Source: Macrotrachela quadricornifera (taxonomy: Eukaryota; Rotifera; Eurotatoria; Philodinida; Philodinidae). Taken from it: a stretch of DNA of 64,000 nucleotides. This document shows positions 33,830 through 45,038 of this stretch, piece by piece. The position numbers and the translations under genes are program-made. The notes under the pieces are model-generated. The model did no database searches and was not told the DNA's origin. It saw nothing but the letters and a program-made list of their open reading frames with translations. The stretch covers positions 59,595 to 123,594 of the forward strand of contig JAJEKB010019319.1 in the NCBI GenBank assembly GCA_022393335.1. Direction: 5' to 3'. The number at the start of each line of letters is the position of its first letter. Position 1 is the stretch's first letter.

Positions 33830-36514
33830 TCAAAGTTTACTTTTCTCGCCTGTTAATAACCAACAAGCAGTCTGTTTATGTATATATTTTGTATCATGAT
33901 TAATTGAAACTTTAAAATAAGAACGTTCCATATGAGGTTCGACTGTATTGAAGACTTTTATTCCAGTGAAGTCTTTTTTTGTGGTATTTATTGAATCTTG
34001 AATATCATCTTCATCAGAGTAATCATCATTAGAGGAAAAACTATCATTATTTTCATCATCCGTGTTAAGATTATCTGTTGATTCGTCATCATCTTCATCA
34101 TCAGCTATTTCAAACTCTCCATCATCCATATTGCTAAGTTGAGATGAGTAGTCGTACATCTTTGAATTTGAATTTAACTGATTAAACACATATTCACTTA
34201 ATAATTTTAAGCCCAGAAGACGTTTTTTTTCCAACAAATTCAATATTTCTAAACCATCAAGCATGTCAATAGCTTCATGGTAAGCATCGGTAATAATTTG
34301 TTCGATATCTATTTGATCAATCTCACTTTGACTTTGTGTTAATAATGCTTGACGATCATTTCGATGTTTATAATGAACTGGAAAGACCAAACTATTGACT
34401 GATTCGTCATTTAACTGTTTACATTTAATGTCATTCAATAATGATAATCTCTGGGCACGTCTTAAAAAATCATGTACTGTGAAGTTGATAATAGTCGAAT
34501 AGATTCCACTTAAGGCTCGGACGTTTCTGAAAATCGATTCGCACGCTTGTGAGTTAAAAGTATGAACGTGCAGTACATGTGGTGGTAACTGTTTTTGTTT
34601 AACGAGTAGAACTAAATATAATAAATTGTGTGCATCTATTTCCACGGATAAATATGCTGGTCTAGTAATAAAGTATTTGCTTGTATTGTTTTCTGCAGGT
34701 TGTGTTGAATTGAATATTTTGAATTTAATCCATGTAAACCATATGCGACAGGAAAGTACGACACATCAAGCAGATCGGAGCCCTACAATACAATTTTATT
34801 ATATGTGATGTATTCTGAATGAAGAGTTTTCTGCTCTGACTCAGTAAATATGGTAGTTATGCATACTTACGTTCAGCAATCGTTGTTTTTTTCTCAATAT
34901 AAGCTACTATAATCATTTTTAACATTTTCAGATAAATTGCGGTTCCCCGAGTATTAACATTATTATTTAAAACTTTAAATAAATCAATAGATGTTAATTT
35001 CAAACAGGAACTATAATTTTGACGATCTTTAGGATTAATGTCAGATTTTGTTAAGCCATGATCAAGTTTACTTTAAGTTTCATTATTAATAATGTCTTGT
35101 AAATGATTCATCGATATAAATTGATTACCAAGACGTAATTCAGCAGTGGATGACAATAAACGATTACGCCATTTCGTAACCAGATGTGTTGCATCTTGAA
35201 AAAACAATAAAAGTTGCCGTTCACGTAAATAAAACCAAGGCCAACGTGAAATTGTTTTTATTTGAAAAGCTTGCAGATGTTGATGAGCTTGAAAATTAGG
35301 AAGAGATCCAAAAAAACCACTCATTAACCTCATTGCACGTACATATTTAGCATCAGCATCTATAAAAAAACAGTTACTCTTTAGTAAGATTTAAATTAAT
35401 AATAGGTAGTTATTTTCTTACCAGTAGAAAAACCAATAATTCTTATATTTCTTTGTAAACATTGATCGAATATATGCCACCATCTTTGTAATATATCATT
35501 TGCTGTAGCTGTATTGTCGATTCCATAAGCTGATAATAAAACAGGACTTGAAATAATGCCTTGATTTGTGGTTTGCACCGGTTGAACCATATGCACATTA
35601 AGTAATGATGATTTTTCAATTGAATCAAACCATATTTTCAATGTGTCAAATGAATCAGTTTGATAATATTCTTTGATTGGTACTCCGCGATCAAGTGGCG
35701 TAGGAAATCCATTAAATGTATTCGTTGTTGAGTCATATTTTATCTTTTTAATAATACCAGTAGCATCTTCCGAGCCGAATGCATATTTAACATTAAGATC
35801 AGCACAGTATTTTTGTAGTTGGTCAAATCGAAATTCTCCTTCCGTAATTTTTGAATTTGAATTTGAAATTAATGTATTTAACATAGTTAAATTCGGTAAA
35901 GATCCTGGAAGATTCAAACGAACAAACTCATAGGTTAATTTGCCACCTAATATATATAATGATAGAGCAAAGTTCTTGATTGTGTCGCTGTATTGAAAAT
36001 GATTGCTCGGCTTTGTCAAGTTGTTGGTTATCGTATCAATAAAATCTTGTAAAAATCCATATTTATCTTTATTAGCAGTATTATTATGATCAAGTCGTTC
36101 GTACCAAAGAATCAATTTTTTTAATAATGGATGTTTATTAATAAAATCGAATGATAAATCAGGATTTGCGTCAATATAACTACTTTTCATTATTTTCTTT
36201 TGTTGTTGTTGTTTTAAAAAATCAAGTAGATAATTTAGATTATTCATTAGTCCAATTTTTACAATAAATTGACCATCATCAAGCAGGAAACATAATTTTT
36301 CCCTAATTGATAAGAAATTAGGCTCCGTGCATTTCATATTAAATATCTCAAATATATTTGGATTTCGAATTAAACTTTGCGTAGATGTTATGGATTGAAA
36401 TTTCAAAACATCGACTATTTGTTGTCCCACTAATTCTTCAATAAAAGTATAAAATTCATTGTTTTTTAAAGAAAAAACATTATCTGTTGATGAATGATCC
36501 ATTGGAAGGAACAC
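33830..36514 (-). pseudogene. DDE-like transposase of the two-gene transposon (two in-frame stops)
   Basis: Exons 35422-36514, 34871-35359 and 33830-34782 splice with GT..AG into 845 codons. Residues ~12-95 form the domain shared with the 36886 gene (FSLKNNEFYTFIEELVG, NPNIFEIFNMK, LDDGQFIVKIG, LLDFLKQ). The core has GFSTDADAKYVRAMRLMSGF across the first splice junction, a candidate first catalytic Asp. It then has FFQDATHLVTKWRNRLL, a QD-x-x-H block I associate with uncharacterised eukaryotic transposase-like proteins, and EIDAHNLLYLV followed by FNSQACESIFRNVRALSG. The tail is strongly acidic (ADDEDDDESTDNL) and ends with KQTACWLL. Stops interrupt exon 2 (TAA, 35073) and exon 3 (TGA, 34766, probably from TGG). 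The rest is open, so inactivation is recent. The start may be at MFLP or MDHSS. Confidence 0.8.
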
Positions 36515-36885
36515 AATAATATTTTTAAAATATTTTATCTAAAAAAGCAATAAAAAATAAGTCCAGTGAAAATAGTTTAAAAATTGTGTGCAGATTCATA
36601 TTCACGATATTGTTTCTTATAAAAATTCTAATTGACAACCGTTTATGATATGATGATGCTTCGAGCCTATGAAAAAATATATTATCGTAAAAGATGAAAT
36701 GTCGCTAGAAACGTCAAAATAATAATCTCGATAATATAGAGAGTATAACTTCAAAAACTAATGGGTGATTATATTCGCGAATCATAAGCTATGTCATTCC
36801 AAGACGAGTATCCGTTACAATTTCTTCCATTTCACATACATCGTTTTCGAGAGAAAATTATTCAATAAATAATTAATAATTAAAC

Positions 36886-37941
36886 ATGTTTCAACTAGAT
36901 GTTCTTATTGATACATCTGTATTACCATTAAATATAATGTCATTACGTGATGATAAATTTATTGATTTTGTTAAAGCGGAAGCCGGTGATGCAGCTGCTG
37001 CTCTACTTGAAATTCAAGATATTAATTGCGTAAAGTCGTTGCTGATGACACCTGATGTATATTCTATTATGAATATGAAGAGTAAAAGTCTTGATGGTTT
37101 TAAAAAGCGATATGGTTTTATACAAGATGATGATACATTTGTTATACAACCTGGAGTGAAAGGAAATGTAGATTATCTTATTGATTTGTTAAAGCAAAAA
37201 TGTATTGATGATGCAAAATTAGCTAAACTTTCCAAACGTAATCAATTATTATCATTAGATAAATCTACAGATACATCATCAATAATAACAAATTCGACAT
37301 CATCTCTTCCATCAAATATTTCATCAGAAACGACTACATCAAGATCTTTTAACTTATCAATTAATGAACATAAAAAATATATAGTTGAGACATTGAATAG
37401 CTGGTGTGAAAACAATAAATCACAGTTTAATCTTTCACAGTTTTCTTTACTTGAAGGTCAACATTATTCTATATCAATAGAAAATGATTTAGATGGTACA
37501 TTAAAAGGTAATATAAAATGTTGTTGTAAAAAATGGTTGTCATTGTCATTAAGACGTGGTAAATTTCAAATGTCTAACTTCTATAGACATTTACAAGGTT
37601 TACGTAATGGCAATATATGTACTGCACTGAAAGAAATGATAAACAATTCTCAATCAACATCATCATTATCAATAAATAATCAACAATCATTTACAACATC
37701 AGATAAAGTACCTCAACAAATATTGTCACCAAATTTCGTGCCTGCTATATCACCATCTGTCACAGTTCCATCAAATTCAACTTCATCTACATCACATTCT
37801 ATCTCAATATCAACAGGTGATGAAACTATTGGAGAACCATCATCATCATCAATAACGAAGAAACAAGTAAAAAGAAAGATTCAAACTATAGAATCTTCAT
37901 ATAACACAAGAGAGTCAGCAAAAAGAACAAAGAGAAGATAA
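36886..37941 (+). CDS. Accessory protein of the two-gene transposon
   Basis: An intact 351-residue ORF. Residues ~18-105 are homologous to the N-terminus of the divergent transposase: MSLRDDKFIDFVKAE, TPDVYSIMNMK, FIQDDDTFVIQPGV and NVDYLIDLLKQK. A Ser/Thr-rich linker leads to a second module at ~165-250 (INEHKKYIVETLNSWCENNK, then GNIKCCCKKWLSL, RRGKFQMSNFYRHLQ). Its Cys cluster and following His resemble a small zinc-binding DNA-recognition domain (inference). The tail is low complexity and ends in basic KRKIQ and AKRTKRR stretches, likely nuclear signals. It may bind transposon ends and recruit the transposase through the shared domain. It starts 371 bp from the opposing gene, so the two probably share a bidirectional promoter. 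Confidence 0.75.
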   Translation: MFQLDVLIDTSVLPLNIMSLRDDKFIDFVKAEAGDAAAALLEIQDINCVKSLLMTPDVYSIMNMKSKSLDGFKKRYGFIQDDDTFVIQPGVKGNVDYLIDLLKQKCIDDAKLAKLSKRNQLLSLDKSTDTSSIITNSTSSLPSNISSETTTSRSFNLSINEHKKYIVETLNSWCENNKSQFNLSQFSLLEGQHYSISIENDLDGTLKGNIKCCCKKWLSLSLRRGKFQMSNFYRHLQGLRNGNICTALKEMINNSQSTSSLSINNQQSFTTSDKVPQQILSPNFVPAISPSVTVPSNSTSSTSHSISISTGDETIGEPSSSSITKKQVKRKIQTIESSYNTRESAKRTKRR

Positions 37942-38309
37942 GATTTACATTTATTTGTTTGTCCTTCTCGACTTAGTTCTTTGATGGTCTCTTATTCATT
38001 AAGTTTTTATATTAAATGGATGTTCTTTTTAACTTAGTAATTCACTTATTTTTCTCTTGCATGCTAATTCTGTTAAGTAATTGATTGTTTTTATGTTTAT
38101 AAGTTCGTTTTTTTTAATTGTTTTTTTACATTTTACCGTGGTTTTAAGCGCATATATAAGATGCTGATATTAATAAAAAAACACTTTTTTTGATTGAACC
38201 GGCAGTTATTTAATAATTTTTGAACCCTCTGCGAAGGTCTCCGTGTTCTTTTACTGACATTGTATTTTTCTTCGCTTTTAATAACGGACCGTGAAAAGCA
38301 GCAGATTTT

Positions 38310-38425
38310 TATAATAGCAAGGACTCCAGGACTCCAGGAAATAGCGGAGTCCCTTGGAGTCCTGTGGAGTCCCGTGGAGTCCCGTGGAGTGCCTTGGAGT
38401 CCCGGAGTCTGCTGTTTCCCCCTTG
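38310..38425. repeat. Right TIR and subterminal GGAGTCCC array
   Basis: Seven or more ggagtcc(c/t) units, including three consecutive gtggagtcccgtggagtccc-type copies, run up to the inverted tip GTTTCCCCCTTG. Confidence 0.75.
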
Positions 38426-38433
38426 CTAGAACT
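38426..38433. repeat. Target-site duplication, right
   Basis: CTAGAACT directly after the element's right tip, identical to 33454-33461. Confidence 0.9.
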
Positions 38434-38712
38434 TCATTTTTCATACTATTCCCTGAGCGTCAGTGATCTAATAATGTATTTCACGTAAACAGTTTCTGCA
38501 CTCATGTCGTTTCTCTAGTGTTTCAAAGCGATGGGTCGACGACACAACTGGCTTGCATTTTTAACTTACAGTTTGTTTTTATGAAAAAAGCTACCATTAA
38601 CATGCTCTCGATGTCTTCTTTTTCTTTTTCAAACTGTCGTTATCTAATTCATACTGCACGTTTGTCATAGAGGACGAGGCGATAAGCTTCGTATATTCAA
38701 GACAGAAGCGCC

Positions 38713-38720
38713 TATATAAA
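38713..38720 (+). promoter_or_regulatory. TATA box of PPC-like receptor gene
   Basis: TATATAAA about 110 bp before the first in-frame ATG (38823). Confidence 0.45.
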
Positions 38721-38822
38721 TAGCAGGCAAAATTGTGACAAAACTAAGAATCGTATCAAACGTTGGATGCTCTGCTGTGCACGTGGAGCAACACATTCAA
38801 CTGAAGTGATACGTCAACAACA

Positions 38823-41800
38823 ATGCAAGAACCTGAGATTTTGCAATCAGTACTGTCACAGGGATCCACGATGATACATTCAACATTATCTAACTCGATC
38901 ATGTTCAAAATTATATGCCTGGGACTCATTTTTGGTTCCTTCAAAGGTAAGGCAATCGAAACCAAGTCAAACTATTTTTCTCACCCTTAAGATGACAGTT
39001 GAATCATGTATTTACGCCGTCTGCCACTATTTTACAGAGCGAAATCGTAGAGATATGTTCACGATATAAATGCTGCGATTGTAGCATCTTCCATGTTTCA
39101 TTCTTCGAAACTCGATTTCAATATCGGCATGCCGGTCTCACAGAACTATTCATGTCATTTGTTTTGTAATAATTTAGGTGTAGAGTCTGCTGCAATTTTT
39201 CAGCCTGCTATACTACAATCACGCGCTGAACGGGCGGATCCTGTAATATTTTCATCCACAATTGACGGAGTATTGAATTCTAACAGTCCCGTTTTTGCGA
39301 GACCCAATGGATTAAATCGTTTAAGCTATTATCAGGCATACCGCTTTACTGTATCTACAAGTGGCAACTATAACTTTAGTACGAACAGCTCAATCGACAC
39401 GTATGGCGTGCTATACAATAGCCTAGTGGATCCATCGAATTCTTCCGGTAATATGATAGCATTCAATGATGATGGTGCAGGCGCTGCTCAGTTCAAAATA
39501 ACGGCTCCATTGGACGTCAGTAATACATACGTTCTAGTTGTTACAACGTTCGGTGATCACATCACTGGAGCGTTTCAACTCATCACATCAGGACCCTCAG
39601 TGCTTGCCTTGAATTCATTCACTCCAGTTACGAGCCTGCCGATGCTAACGACGAGTAAGTGACGAGGGCTTTATCTGAATGAACACGAATTTCAATCTAT
39701 TTCACTCTTTCTTTTTGGTACAGCGCCGGCTCCCGTGCTGTATCCATCGTATTTCAATGGTGAACTCAACTCGAACAGTCCTGTTTTTGCGAGACCGAAT
39801 GGTTTTGACCGACTCACCTACTATCAAGCATACCAGTTCATTGTACCCATGAATGGCACCTACAGCTTTACTACAAACAGCTCGTTCGATACATACGGCC
39901 TACTCTATGAAGATCCAATGGACCCATCTTTTCCTTCAGGAAATCTGATAGCGTTCAATGATGATAGCGGAGGTAGTTTTCAATTCAAAATAACAACTAC
40001 ATTGGTGACCAGTACTACGTATGTGCTAATTGTCACATCGCATGGTGATCATATCACCGGCTCATATGGGCTCACCGCATCGGGTCCAGTGCAAGTTTCA
40101 TTGACATCCTTCTATCCAATTACCAGTGTACCAATGCCAACCACGAGTGAGTGATTTGTTTCATATTTAGAATCAGCAAACGCTATTGAATCATAATCAT
40201 CAAATATTTATGTTTCTTCAATCACGACTATGATGCATGTTAGATCAGAGTTTGACTCGCTGTTTTAGGACGCATAAGGATATATCTGAATATTTTAATT
40301 CTTTAGCACCCTCTCCGTTCGTGTACTCGACTGATACAAATGGTTTTTTGAACGCAAGTAGTCCACAATTTTATAGACCTAATATTGTCGACCGTATTAC
40401 CTACTATCATGCATACCGATTCACTATCAGCACGAGTGGCATGTACAGGTTCTCAACCAACAGCTCAATCGATACCTACGGATTACTTTACGACGGTGAA
40501 ATGGATCCATCGTTTCCTTCGAACAGTCTATTGGCTTACAATGATGATGGTGGTTCCGGTTACGGATTGCAATTCAAAATTATAGCCAACCTCCAGGCTG
40601 GAAGCACTTATACTATCGTCGTAACGACACATGGCGCTATAATCACTGGAGGATTCCGAATTGTCGCATCCGGACCGGCTTTACTAACGTTGAATTCGTT
40701 TTTACCAGTTACAAGCCGGCCAATATTCACCACGAGTGAGTCACTCTGATGAGCGCATACATTCCTACTACACTGCTTTTTGCTTCCTTAATTGTTTAGC
40801 CGCGCCGACGTTCACTGTTTCTTCGACTGTGAATGGATCTCTGACGAATGGAAGTGCGGAGTTCGTGCGACCGTATGGATTTGGCACTCGATACTACTAT
40901 CACGCGTACATCGTCACCGTGATCACTACCGGCACATACAGTTTCACTACGGCTAGTTCGATCGATACGTACGGCTTACTCTACGACGGCACGTTCAACC
41001 CGTCCAACCCTGCGAGCAGTTTGCTCATGTCGAACGACGACGGTGGTATCGGCCTCCAGTTCAAGATAACTACCCTTCTCGAGTCGAGCGAAACCTACAC
41101 ACTGGTCGTCACAACACACGGTTCTTCCGTGATCGGCTCATATTCACTGATTGCATCGGGACCTGTGCAGCTCTCGTTGACCATGTTTGTGCCTTCAACG
41201 ATTTCACCGCCATCCACAACAAGTAAGTCGTACGAAGAGTCGGACTGTACTTAGATTCCACATGAATGTCCCGGATTCATTCTGATTTTAGGTGCACCCA
41301 CTTTTGCTCATTCGGCGACTTTCACTGGTCAGTTGAGCAATGGCAGTCCTGTATTTATTCGACCCAATGGGTACGGTACCGGTTACTTCTATCAAGCATA
41401 CAGCTTCATGGTGTTTGCTGATGGTTTATACAGNNNNNNNNNNCGGACTTCTCTACGATGACACGTTTAACCCTTCAATGCCATCAGGAAGTCTAATGGA
41501 ATACAATGACGACGGCGGTATCGATCTGCAATTCAAAATAACAGCGTATCTGCTAGCCTTGAAAACATACACGCTGGTCGTTACAACGCACGGGAGCTTC
41601 ATTGTCGGCTCTTTCTCCGGCACTGCATCCGGACCCTTACTGATGTTATTGATTCCGTTGATTCAACCCACAAATCAGCCAGTTTCGTCGAGCAGTGAGT
41701 AGTTTCAGACCGAAATGCTATCTTTTTGTAGTGAAACAATCCTAGCAATTGCATTGAGTGGTACTCGTGCCTTTTTTTTATTTTAGCGCCGATACCATCG

Positions 41801-44585
41801 TTTGCATATTCTGTAACTGTAACGGGCGTATTGAACTCCGGTAGTGTTGTTTTTATCCGACCCAATGGATACAGTACCGGTTATTATCTTCAAGCATACA
41901 ACTTCGTGGTGTCTACCGATGGTTTGTACAGTTTCACGACGGATAGTAGTATTGACACCTATGGACTTCTCTATGATGACACATTTAATACTTCAATGCC
42001 ATCAGGAAACTTGATGGCATATGATGACGATAGTGGTATCGGTTTCCAATTCAAAATAACACTTTCACTCCAAGCTTCAAAAACATACACACTGGTCGTA
42101 ACAACACATGGCAGTTTCGTGAACGGTTCATATTCACTGATTGCATCGGGACCTGTGCAGCTCTCGTTGGTCATGTTTGTGCCTTCAACGGTTCCACCGC
42201 CATCCACGACAAGTAAGTCGTACGGAGAGTCGGACTGTACTTAGATTGCACATGAATGCTCTGAACTCACTCTTATTCTAGGTGCACCCACTTTTGCTCA
42301 TTCGGTGAATTTCGCTGGTCAGTTGAGCAGTACCAGTCCTGTGTTTCTTCGACCCAATGGGTACGGTACCGGTTATTTCTATCAAGCATACAGCTTCATG
42401 GTGTTTGCTGATGGTTTATACAGTTTCACGACGGAGAGTAGTATAGACACCTACGGACTTCTCTACGATGACACGTTTAACCCTTCAATGCCATCAGGAA
42501 ACCTAATGGAATACAATGACGATGGCGGTATCGATCTGCAATTCAAAATAACGACGTATCTGCTAACCTCGAAAACGTACACGCTGATCGTTACAACACA
42601 CGGGAGCTCCGTGGTCGGCTCTTTCTCTGGCACTGCAGCTGGACCGACCCCACTGACTTTAACTGCGTTCGGAGCAACAACTAGTCAGGCAATAATAACG
42701 ACGCGTGAGTTATCAAACTGAGTACTGCTTGATTTGACGATGATATTTTGAGGACTAAGTGTTGAAATTGAACGCACGCTTATCAGAGAGAAGTGTTTCA
42801 CACAGTTTGAAGTTTCTAGAGAGTGCAGTAGACATTGATTCATTTGGTTTTGTTTTGTTTTTTTACAGCTGCAATATTATTTCCCTATTCAATGGCTTAT
42901 AGTTGGACGTTGAGCACTATCAGTCCCACCTTCAGAAGACCCAATGGCAATGGTTCTGATTATTTTTACCAAACTTTCATTGTCACCATTTCTCTACCTG
43001 GAATGTACCGTTTCCAGAGCAGCGGAAGGATGACCTGCTATGGCCTCTTGTACGATGATACTTTCGATCCGCTAAGACCCAATAGAAATCTCTTGGCGTC
43101 GGATGGCGACAGCAGTGGTCGCTACCACTTTGAAATAAACGCGTCTCTGCAGGCTCAGACAACATACAATTTGGTGGTGACTACTCATGACCCATCGATG
43201 ACTGGAGAATTCAGTATCATAGCATCCGGGCCGGCTCAAGTGACGCTTAACAGGTTCACTGCAACGGATACTCCGCGACCACCAAGAGAAAGTGAGTGAC
43301 TTTGCGCCACTAAGTCGGATGCCGTCATTAGTTGGCTAAATAACGGGTGCGGCAAAAGAAATTGCTGGGTTTTTGATTGGCTGTTTTCTCAAGTTATATT
43401 GGAGAAAAAGGTTTCGTTCTGGTGTTACAAGATAGAGAATTTTGTGTAGATTTTATTGATATGTTCTTTGCGAAAAAAGCAATTGTCTTTGTCTGGTAGT
43501 GTTAAAAGTACTGGATACCACTAAAACATCATTTGCTCAACTGTGAAATGAAATATTTTTGAGCTGACGTTTTTGCCCGGTTAATTACAGTTCAAAACTT
43601 TCTGTTTGTTTCTACGCGATGCAGAATTCTTCCGTGTATCTAGTAGTGTCTCGATTTTTTTAAGCTTAATTGTTTATGCTTGAAAAAACACAAAACATCA
43701 AGAAAATACCCTCAACCAACGAAATGGTACTTTTCGTTCCCAATCGTCTCCGAACTTGGTTGTACAAAAAAACTACTCGTTTTGTATCAATAGTTACAGA
43801 ATTTCAAGCTCTACAAAATGCTCTTCGTTATAAGAGCTGAATTCCTTTTCTAAACTAACGATGAGGTTAAGATCTTTTACCTGACATAAAAAGGCACTAA
43901 AAATAGACAATTAGACATTTTTTGTAAGCTGTTTTTCGAATGACGAAGTTTCATCCGCAGATTTGGTATTACGTCTCAAAAACAAATACGTGACTATAGT
44001 GTACAATATTACGTTTGAATAGTGTATGTCAGATCATTTAACAGAGAAAACTGACACTTTATTTTAGTAAAATGCTGAGCAAATGATGTTTGAGTGGTAT
44101 CCAATACTTTTAACACTAAAAGAGAAAGACAATTGCTTTTTTCGCAAAGAACATATTAATAAAACGTACACAAAATTCTCTATCTTTTAACACCGGAACG
44201 AAACTTTTTCCTCCAGTATAACTTGAGAAAACAGCCAATCAAAAACCCGGCAAATTCTTCTGCCGCAGTCGTTATCTTCATTCATCACCGATTTCTCTTC
44301 GAACCGCTTGATCACATAGGTTCTGGTTGGACACGCGGCAAAACAGCTGGTGTTGTTATCGGTTGTATTGCATTCGTCGCTGTTGTTGGTGCTATAGCGT
44401 ACTACTATCGCAAGAAGAATCTGAACACAAAAAAGCCAGGAGTTACGGCAGTCTATCGTGATGGTCAAGTCACAAATCTGTATTCATTCCAGAACGTTGC
44501 ACACAACTCAGCAACTACAAATGCGGGTCTCGCATCCAGTGGATCACACAATGAGCAACACGGTCAAGGGATATCAGTCGCCTAG
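38823..44585 (+). CDS. Type I membrane protein with eight tandem PPC-like domains
   Basis: Ten exons: 38823-38946, 39178-39654, 39724-40146, 40307-40735, 40800-41222, 41292-41694, 41787-42212, 42282-42704, 42869-43291 and 44320-44585. Exon 1 encodes a signal anchor/peptide (MFKIICLGLIFGSF), with translation from 38823 or 38871. Exons 2-9 each encode one ~140-residue domain: FxRPNG, then YYQAYxFxV, GxYxFTTxSSIDTYGLLYD, SGNLxAYNDDGG, LQFKIT, YTLVVTTHG and SGP. All introns are phase 1. Exon 10 encodes a transmembrane helix (TAGVVIGCIAFVAVVGAIAY), a YYRKKN stop-transfer and an ~60-residue cytosolic tail. The domain resembles bacterial pre-peptidase C-terminal beta-sandwiches. It is probably a cell-surface adhesion or recognition protein (inference). 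Exon 6 contains ten Ns at 41434-41443. Confidence 0.85.
41434..41443. other. Assembly gap (10 N) inside domain exon 6
   Basis: The sister exon at 42282-42704 has 30 bases between the flanking words tatacag and cggacttctc, where this exon has ten Ns. Replacing 10 by 30 restores the reading frame, so the N count is a placeholder. Confidence 0.85.
43343..44272. mobile_element. MITE with ~230-bp inverted ends in the last intron
   Basis: TA at 43341-43342 and 44273-44274 flanks inverted ends beginning ACGGGTGCGGCA and ACGACTGCGGCA. Similarity continues through gggtttttgattggctgttt, gatagagaattttgtgta and gcgaaaaaagcaattgtctt. No transposase is present. It inflates the final intron of the PPC-like gene to ~1 kb but leaves both splice sites intact. 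Confidence 0.7.
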
Positions 44586-44676
44586 ACAAGTGCTGTACAT
44601 GGACGCAATACTCTAGAGTGCAGAAAACTGAACTGAAATACATGATTAATCGTCCGTATTTGATTTGCGCTAAGCT

Positions 44677-44682
44677 AATAAA
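44677..44682 (+). terminator. Polyadenylation signal of PPC-like gene
   Basis: AATAAA 91 bp after the stop codon. Confidence 0.5.
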
Positions 44683-44851
44683 GCAATGGTTGTTTCTCTT
44701 CGTTTACGAATCACTTTTGAGCAACATAAACTGTATGAAAATTGAAATTGATAGAAAAAGTTCCTTTCTCTCGCACTCTAATAGAGAGATAAGATAAGTT
44801 AATTACAAAAGAGTCAGGCTGCCATGAGGGTGAGGGTGTGGGTGAGTATAA

Positions 44852-44912
44852 GAAATAAGACATCGCGACGCGTTTCGACTGAATTTCACAGTCTCATCAG
44901 GCGGTTTCTTTC
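44852..44912 (-). ncRNA. Hammerhead ribozyme, well-formed core
   Basis: The minus strand reads CTGATGA, then stem II (GACTG, 7-nt loop, CAGTC), then GAAA, CGCGTC and GCG. All conserved core positions (CUGAUGA and GAAA) are present, with GTC as a normal cleavage triplet. Stem III is minimal (A-U, C-G with a 2-nt loop) and stem I starts CGC/GCG and continues as AT pairs. This minimal type I design is that of retroelement hammerheads. Confidence 0.7.
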
Positions 44913-45038
44913 TAATATCTGCATAGTAACTAACTACTTGCTTAAAATAATGAGAAATCAAAGATTTCCACCAATATTAAGCAGAATAATTAATTAAATA
45001 AGCAGATGTACTTATTTCTATAGGTGAGTTTAAACAAA

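Larger units (their letters stand above)
33462..38425. mobile_element. 4,964-bp two-gene DNA transposon, superfamily not recognised
   Basis: Perfect 8-bp duplications CTAGAACT flank the element on both sides. The inverted ends share CAAGGGGGAAAC, then G or A, then GCAGACTCC. Inside each end are arrays of ggagtccctt-like units pointing inward. Two genes are transcribed divergently from ~36.5-36.9 kb: a three-exon transposase-like gene (-) and a single-exon accessory gene (+). An 8-bp duplication with CA..TG tips is shared by hAT and P elements, but the protein motifs match neither as I know them, so I leave the superfamily open. Crisp ends and duplications indicate recent movement in evolutionary terms. 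Confidence 0.9.

Noticed and set aside
33462..38425. Assignment of the two-gene transposon to hAT or P on its 8-bp duplication
   Set aside because: The duplication length alone is not diagnostic, the target does not fit the hAT nTnnnnAn preference, and the protein blocks do not match what I know of either family.
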